This document shows positions 59,116-64,000 of a stretch of 64,000 bases of DNA, piece after piece. The position numbers were made by a program, and so were the translations under genes. The DNA comes from Acidimicrobiaceae bacterium (GTDB taxonomy: Bacteria; Actinomycetota; Acidimicrobiia; Acidimicrobiales; RAAP-2), in assembly GCA_003138895.1 (NCBI GenBank), contig PLHJ01000005.1, positions 113,086 to 177,085 on the forward strand, in the 5' to 3' direction. The notes beneath the pieces were generated by a model. That model saw only the letters and a program-made list of their open reading frames with translations. It did no database searches and was not told the DNA's origin. How positions within the stretch are numbered: the stretch's first letter is position 1; each line of letters starts with the position of its first letter.

Positions 59116-60363
59116 GTGATAACGCCCTTTGAGGAAATGGAATCGAACGTGCGCTACTACTCACGAAAGTGGCCCGCAGTGTGGGCTACGTCGAGTGGAG
59201 CAACCATCATTGATGAAGACGGCAACGAGTACCTGGATTTCTTCGCGGGTGCTGGTGCATTGTCGTACGGGCATAACAATCCCGTTCTCGTGGATATCGC
59301 CATTGAGCACCTGCGTAGCGGCAAACTGTTGCACAGTCTCGACACGTTCACCGTTGAAAAACGCCATTTCTTTGAAGCGATCAAGCAACACGTTCTGGAA
59401 CCCCGGTCGATGGACATGGTGGTACAGACTGTTGGACCCACGGGCGCCACTGCCGTCGAAGCAGCGTTGCAATTAGCCCAACGAATTACGGGAAACCGCG
59501 CGGTCGTTGGATTTGCTGGTGGCTACCACGGCATGAGTTACCGGGCGGCCTCTATTTCTGCCTCAATGGCCGGTCGTGAGACGAGTGCCCACCTAAAGGA
59601 TTTCGTAGCATTGCCGTACGTGCAGCACGTCACTGACGCTGACCTCGAACTCTTGCACACGACTCTGCGATCCACCATCGATGGACAAGCGATTGGCGCC
59701 ATCATTATTGAACCCACGCAGGGCGAAGGTGGTGCTCGACCTTTTGACACCTTGTATCTACGCGCCATTCGTGAGCAGTGCAGCGAGCTCGGCATCGTGG
59801 TCATCGCTGATGAGGTGCAAGCTGGTGTTGGTCGAACGGGACCGTTTTTCTCATTCGAAGGTTCGGCACTCGACCCCGACATCATTTGCATTTCGAAGTC
59901 GATAAGTGGTCTGGGACTTCCGATGGCCCTCAACCTCGTTCGTCGAAATCTGGACACGTGGAACCCGGGAGAATTCTCGGGGACGTTCCGCGGCAACAAC
60001 CTGGCCTTTGCAACTTCCGCCGCGATGCTCGACACGTACTGGTCGACGTTGGACCTCGAAAAGGGAACCGAAGTTCGCAGCCTGACCGTGCGTGGCGTCC
60101 TTGACGACATTGCCTCAACTTTTGGTCAAGGCAATTTCACTGTTCGAGGAAACGGATTGCTGTGCGGTCTTGACGTGCACGACACGGAGTTGGCCGCAGG
60201 CATTGCCGCGGCGGCTTTCGAACGGCGCCTCATTGTGGAGACGTGCGGCGCGGGCGATACCACGGTGAAACTGTTGCCACCGATCGTGATTGAAGAAGAC
60301 GAGTTGGACGAAGGCTTGAAGAGGTTGGGCGACGCAGTCGCACAGGCTTGCTCGATCCGTTGA
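59116..60363 (+). CDS. Diaminobutyrate-2-oxoglutarate aminotransferase (EctB-like, class III)
   Basis: GTG start preceded by AGAGG; ITPFEEMESNVRYYSRKWPAVW, YLDFFAGAGALSYGHNNPVL, VGPTGATAVEAALQLAQ, VIADEVQAGVGRTGPFFSFE, CISKSISGLGLPMALNLVR. Confidence 0.9.
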   Translation: MITPFEEMESNVRYYSRKWPAVWATSSGATIIDEDGNEYLDFFAGAGALSYGHNNPVLVDIAIEHLRSGKLLHSLDTFTVEKRHFFEAIKQHVLEPRSMDMVVQTVGPTGATAVEAALQLAQRITGNRAVVGFAGGYHGMSYRAASISASMAGRETSAHLKDFVALPYVQHVTDADLELLHTTLRSTIDGQAIGAIIIEPTQGEGGARPFDTLYLRAIREQCSELGIVVIADEVQAGVGRTGPFFSFEGSALDPDIICISKSISGLGLPMALNLVRRNLDTWNPGEFSGTFRGNNLAFATSAAMLDTYWSTLDLEKGTEVRSLTVRGVLDDIASTFGQGNFTVRGNGLLCGLDVHDTELAAGIAAAAFERRLIVETCGAGDTTVKLLPPIVIEEDELDEGLKRLGDAVAQACSIR

Positions 60364-61802
60364 GCAACTCAACTCATTGGCGCGATCAAATTGTCACGAT
60401 CGATGATCGTGGACGCGAAGCGCTCAGGAGTGCCGCCGTTCTCGCCATCAACAGTTTGCAACGACCCCTCCTAAGGCCACGTTCGCAACTTTCGCCACAG
60501 CAGGTTCGCGAATTCATTTGGTCTCGCGCGATCTGTACGGAAGACGGCGAAGACCTCGCGAGCGTGCTCGAGGACTTCGGAGAAAACGTTTGGGCCAACA
60601 GTGTGATCCCAAGTGATCCTTTTGCAGTGGCTCACTTGCACCCTCCGACGCTTCTTCCCTCCGTCGTCACTGATCTAACGGTGAGCGCTTCCAACCAAAC
60701 CATGGACTCGTGGGATCAGTCGCCGGCGGCGACTGAAGTTGAATTGCATCTCATGTCGTGGTTGGCAAACATGATTGGATTTTCAACGACCGGCTCTGGC
60801 GTTATGACGTCGGGCGGTACGGCATCAAATGTTTTGGCGATGACGCTAGCTCGGTCCAAGGCCGCAGCTCAAAGCGGTCACGATGTGCTGAGAGCTGGTT
60901 TGCCCTCCAGCGCTAATCGCTGGCGAATCTTGTGTTCGGATCAGGCCCATTTTTCTATTCAACGAGCGGCCGCACAATTGGGCCTCGGTCGTGACGCAGT
61001 GATCCTTGTTCCCACGAACGCGAGCGGTGCCATGGACCTTGCCGCTCTCGACGTGACGAGAGGTGACATAAAGTCTGACGGCCTAGAAATCATCGCCATC
61101 GTAGGAACCGCTGGCACGACCGACATTGGAGCGGTCGATCCGTTAGGCGATATTGCTCTACGCGCGAGAGAAGACGGCGCTTGGTTTCACGTTGACGCGG
61201 CCGTCGCGGGCGCGTTCTTACTGTCAAATAATCTGCGCACTCAGTTGGACGGTCTCAGTTCGGCTGATTCGGTCACCATTGATTTTCACAAACTCTGGTG
61301 GCAACCTTTTAACGCGAGCGCGCTCGTTCTTCGTGATCAAGCCGATTTCGATTTGTTGCGAGTGACGTCGGATTATTTGGACCGTGGTGACGAACTCGAA
61401 GGCATGATCAACCTGGTCGGCCGTTCACTTGATACCTCACGACGCTTTGACGCCGCCAAGGTCGTGGCGACGCTTCGAACGCTGGGACGCGTGGCTCTCG
61501 GTGAAATGGTCGATCGGGTGGTGGAAATAACGAACTACGCCGCCTCATCAATCGAAGCGGATCCAGTGCTGTATCTTGTTGCGCCATCGTCGTCGGTCAT
61601 GTGCGTCTTTAGTGCCCGAGGTGCCCGAGAAGATGATCTCCGTCGCGTACAGCAACAACTTCTCGCTCGTGGTGAAATGGTGCTCGGCCGCACCATCATC
61701 AAAGGCCAACCCGCTCTCAAATTCACATTTATGAATCCCTTGTCGAGTGAAAGCGATGTCGACAAACTCATTGTGAGTGTCGTGAAGGAACTTGCTCTGT
61801 AA
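60348..61802 (+). CDS. PLP-dependent group II decarboxylase, probable L-2,4-diaminobutyrate decarboxylase
   Basis: GVMTSGGTASNVLAMTLAR, SDQAHFSIQRAAAQLG, GTAGTTDIGAVDPL, WFHVDAAVAGAFLLS, DSVTIDFHKLWWQPFNASALV; overlaps the aminotransferase end. Confidence 0.85.
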   Translation: MLDPLSNSTHWRDQIVTIDDRGREALRSAAVLAINSLQRPLLRPRSQLSPQQVREFIWSRAICTEDGEDLASVLEDFGENVWANSVIPSDPFAVAHLHPPTLLPSVVTDLTVSASNQTMDSWDQSPAATEVELHLMSWLANMIGFSTTGSGVMTSGGTASNVLAMTLARSKAAAQSGHDVLRAGLPSSANRWRILCSDQAHFSIQRAAAQLGLGRDAVILVPTNASGAMDLAALDVTRGDIKSDGLEIIAIVGTAGTTDIGAVDPLGDIALRAREDGAWFHVDAAVAGAFLLSNNLRTQLDGLSSADSVTIDFHKLWWQPFNASALVLRDQADFDLLRVTSDYLDRGDELEGMINLVGRSLDTSRRFDAAKVVATLRTLGRVALGEMVDRVVEITNYAASSIEADPVLYLVAPSSSVMCVFSARGAREDDLRRVQQQLLARGEMVLGRTIIKGQPALKFTFMNPLSSESDVDKLIVSVVKELAL

Positions 61803-61827
61803 CATTCGTTCGTAGGTAGTTGACCTA

Positions 61828-62583
61828 ATGGCATACTTTGCTATGTCGAGTTACGCCGAGTTCGCGCCTTTTTATGACGCCATCAATGGCGAGCCGTTCG
61901 ACCGTATTCGCCAGATTCTTGGATTCATCGAGTCATACAATCCCGAGGCTCAATCGGTTTTGGAACTTGGTTGCGGAACTGGCGCCATACTCGCAGGACT
62001 TGGCTCGGGCTTTTCTCTCACGGGTATTGACCTTTCGTCCGAAATGCTTGCCTACGCCAGACGTCGATGCCCGGAAGCCACGCTCATTGAAGCAGATATG
62101 ACTTCGTTGCATCTTGGATCTTGCTTCGATGTTGTGATCTGCGTGTTCGACACGCTCAATCACGTTACGGATTTTGACGCATGGAAAGAGGTGTTCCATG
62201 GAGTGAATAATCACTTGAATGATGGCGGCATCTTCATCTTTGATGTCAACACAATTGATCGACTGAACCAACTGGGCGACATGGCGCCCTGGGTCCACGA
62301 CTTCGACGACAACACGTTAATTATGAACGTCGACTTTGATGGCATCTCAATGTCCTCGTGGCACATTCGCGTCTTTGAGAAGCAAGAAGACGGCAGGTTT
62401 GTGCTTCATCACGAAACGATTAGTGAGTTAGGTGTTGCGCTTGACGAAATTCGTCAAGCGCTGACTCCAGATTTTGCTTTGCTCAAAGAAACAGATCTCA
62501 AGGGAAATCGACCGACTGATGCGTCGGGCCGAGCTCTTTTTGTGTGGCGTCGCAATTCGAAAGAGACCTATGCCGGAGGGTAA
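61828..62583 (+). CDS. Class I SAM-dependent methyltransferase
   Basis: SVLELGCGTGAILAGLGSGFSLTGIDLSSEMLAYARRRCPEATLIEADMTSLHLGSCFDVVICVFDTLNHV. Confidence 0.92.
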   Translation: MAYFAMSSYAEFAPFYDAINGEPFDRIRQILGFIESYNPEAQSVLELGCGTGAILAGLGSGFSLTGIDLSSEMLAYARRRCPEATLIEADMTSLHLGSCFDVVICVFDTLNHVTDFDAWKEVFHGVNNHLNDGGIFIFDVNTIDRLNQLGDMAPWVHDFDDNTLIMNVDFDGISMSSWHIRVFEKQEDGRFVLHHETISELGVALDEIRQALTPDFALLKETDLKGNRPTDASGRALFVWRRNSKETYAGG

Positions 62584-63056
62584 CAGCTGCCCTTTTTCCA
62601 GTTCCACACCGCAACGACACCGGCGGGAATGCTGATGGGACACATCGAGCCGGGTACGGCTCCTTGTCCATCGTTGTAGACCGTCCAGTTCTTTCTTCCT
62701 TGCTTCTTCGTAAACAGGTTGTAGGAACCATCGTCTTGGGTGCCTATTTGCGCTTGTAGAGACTTGGAGCTGGGTACGAGTCCGGCGGCGGCGTAGTAGG
62801 TGTGATTCGAACCATCGAAGGCAAGGTAGGTGTTGCCTTTTTGCAAGCCGGTGTAGTCCTTCGCGGGGAGTTGGTGGTAGGCCGCTGCCGCGTCGAGCAG
62901 GCTTTGACGTTGGGAACTGGTCACGACCAGATTTGTCACCGCATGACTACTGCTCGTCGTGGTGGTGGCTGCACTTCCGGGTAGCGAAGACCCGCAGGCA
63001 GTGAGTAGCAGTGCCGCTCCGAGAATGGCAATAGGGACAAGCGGCCTTGGCTTCAT
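62568..63056 (-). CDS. Putative lipoprotein, unknown function
   Basis: MKPRPLVPIAILGAALLLTACGSS lipobox; Ser/Thr linker. Confidence 0.75.
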   Translation of the reverse strand: MKPRPLVPIAILGAALLLTACGSSLPGSAATTTTSSSHAVTNLVVTSSQRQSLLDAAAAYHQLPAKDYTGLQKGNTYLAFDGSNHTYYAAAGLVPSSKSLQAQIGTQDDGSYNLFTKKQGRKNWTVYNDGQGAVPGSMCPISIPAGVVAVWNWKKGSCYPPA

Positions 63057-63212
63057 AAGGGACCTCGATTTCGCCATAATGCTACCGAATGCTTGTCGCA
63101 ACCGCACCACAGGACGGCTATCGGGTTGCGGCGCCAGTGATCGTCGGGTATCCCACGCGCCTCCTCAACCAAAAGGCAAAATGTCTGAACACCTAAGGGG
63201 AGGTCGTTGTAC

Positions 63213-63926
63213 ATGTCTAGGAAGTTTTTCGCTGAGTTGCTGGGCACGGCAGTTCTCGTGTTCTTCGCGGTAGGAACTGCCACATTGATGTTTGGTTTCA
63301 AATTCGATGGGGGGAGCGTTGCGGCCGGCGTTGTAGCAACGGCGCTCACGTTCGGTTTGGTTCTCATGGGACTGGTCTACGCAATCGGCCCAATTTCGGG
63401 ATGTCACGTCAATCCGGCAGTCACCATCGGAGCGCTGTTCGCTCGACGGATCAGTGTTGGCGAAGCGTTGGGCTACTGGGTGGCGCAGTTCTCCGGTGGA
63501 ATCCTTGGAGCGCTATTGCTCTGGGCTGTCTTCCAACAGTCACCGCTGTACCACAAGGCTTCGCAAGGTCTCGGAACTGACGGGTACGGCAGCGCTTCTC
63601 TTATCCACATCAGCCAAGGCGGAGCATTTCTTGCCGAAGTGATACTGACGGCGCTCTTTGTCTTCGTAATCCTGGGAGTGACGAGCAAAGTTGCGAACGC
63701 TGCGGTGGCGGGACTCGTTATTGGTTTGACCCTGACGGTCATTCACCTTGTGGGAATTCCGATCACTGGTACTTCGGTGAACCCAGCTCGCAGTCTCGGG
63801 CCAGCACTTGTAGTGGGTGGACAAGCATTAAGTCAGGTGTGGCTGTTCATCGTGGCGCCCCTCGTCGGTGGCATTGTGGCCGCTGTTCTGCACCGAGTCC
63901 TGTATCCAGCATCTGAAGTGGATTGA
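63213..63926 (+). CDS. MIP family channel (aquaporin/glycerol facilitator)
   Basis: GPISGCHVNPAVTIGAL and GTSVNPARSLGPALVVG NPA boxes. Confidence 0.95.
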   Translation: MSRKFFAELLGTAVLVFFAVGTATLMFGFKFDGGSVAAGVVATALTFGLVLMGLVYAIGPISGCHVNPAVTIGALFARRISVGEALGYWVAQFSGGILGALLLWAVFQQSPLYHKASQGLGTDGYGSASLIHISQGGAFLAEVILTALFVFVILGVTSKVANAAVAGLVIGLTLTVIHLVGIPITGTSVNPARSLGPALVVGGQALSQVWLFIVAPLVGGIVAAVLHRVLYPASEVD

Positions 63927-64000
63927 GTTTCCTCGGCGCAGGCCGTCGTCACTGATACGGGGTCATCGTGCCCTGGCGCCGCTTTAGAGCCTCGCTAGTG

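Noticed and set aside
59116-61802. Ectoine biosynthesis cluster
   Set aside because: Only the EctB-like aminotransferase is present; no EctA or EctC, and the following gene is a decarboxylase.

Overview
The window looks like a compact actinobacterial chromosome segment. Gene order and families suggest an Acidimicrobiia-like organism, but that is inference. Few clear mobile elements, no CRISPR array and no rRNA were seen. Left part: an ispE-like 3' end, a tiny bS22-like ribosomal protein, a VOC protein, a redox operon (ferredoxin, NuoF-like, ferric-reductase-like membrane protein, ApbE, Thr-rich anchored protein, histidine kinase/response regulator), tRNA-Gln, and the conserved block glmU-prs-rplY-pth-mfd-PPIase-mazG-eno-ftsB/divIC-DUF501-ppx. 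Middle: NlpC/P60 peptidase, an unusual tRNA, mannose-1-P guanylyltransferase, F420 genes cofE/cofD, a glycosyltransferase/surface-glycan region, ftsH, CPBP protease and large membrane proteins. Right part: CoA/lipid metabolism genes, a chromate transporter, an archaeal-type riboflavin synthase, PPK2, a ThyA-family protein, a diaminobutyrate aminotransferase/decarboxylase pair and an aquaporin. The main points for follow-up are: (1) a protein that strongly resembles archaeal riboflavin synthase; (2) a class-I-shaped tRNA with a UAA (Leu) anticodon and no encoded CCA; (3) a GlmU lacking the acetyltransferase catalytic region; (4) an ApbE/ferric reductase/NuoF-like operon with no recognisable FMN-binding substrate; (5) a short ThyA-like protein; (6) a diaminobutyrate aminotransferase/decarboxylase/methyltransferase cluster. 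All calls are from reading the sequence and the translated ORF track; no searches were run.
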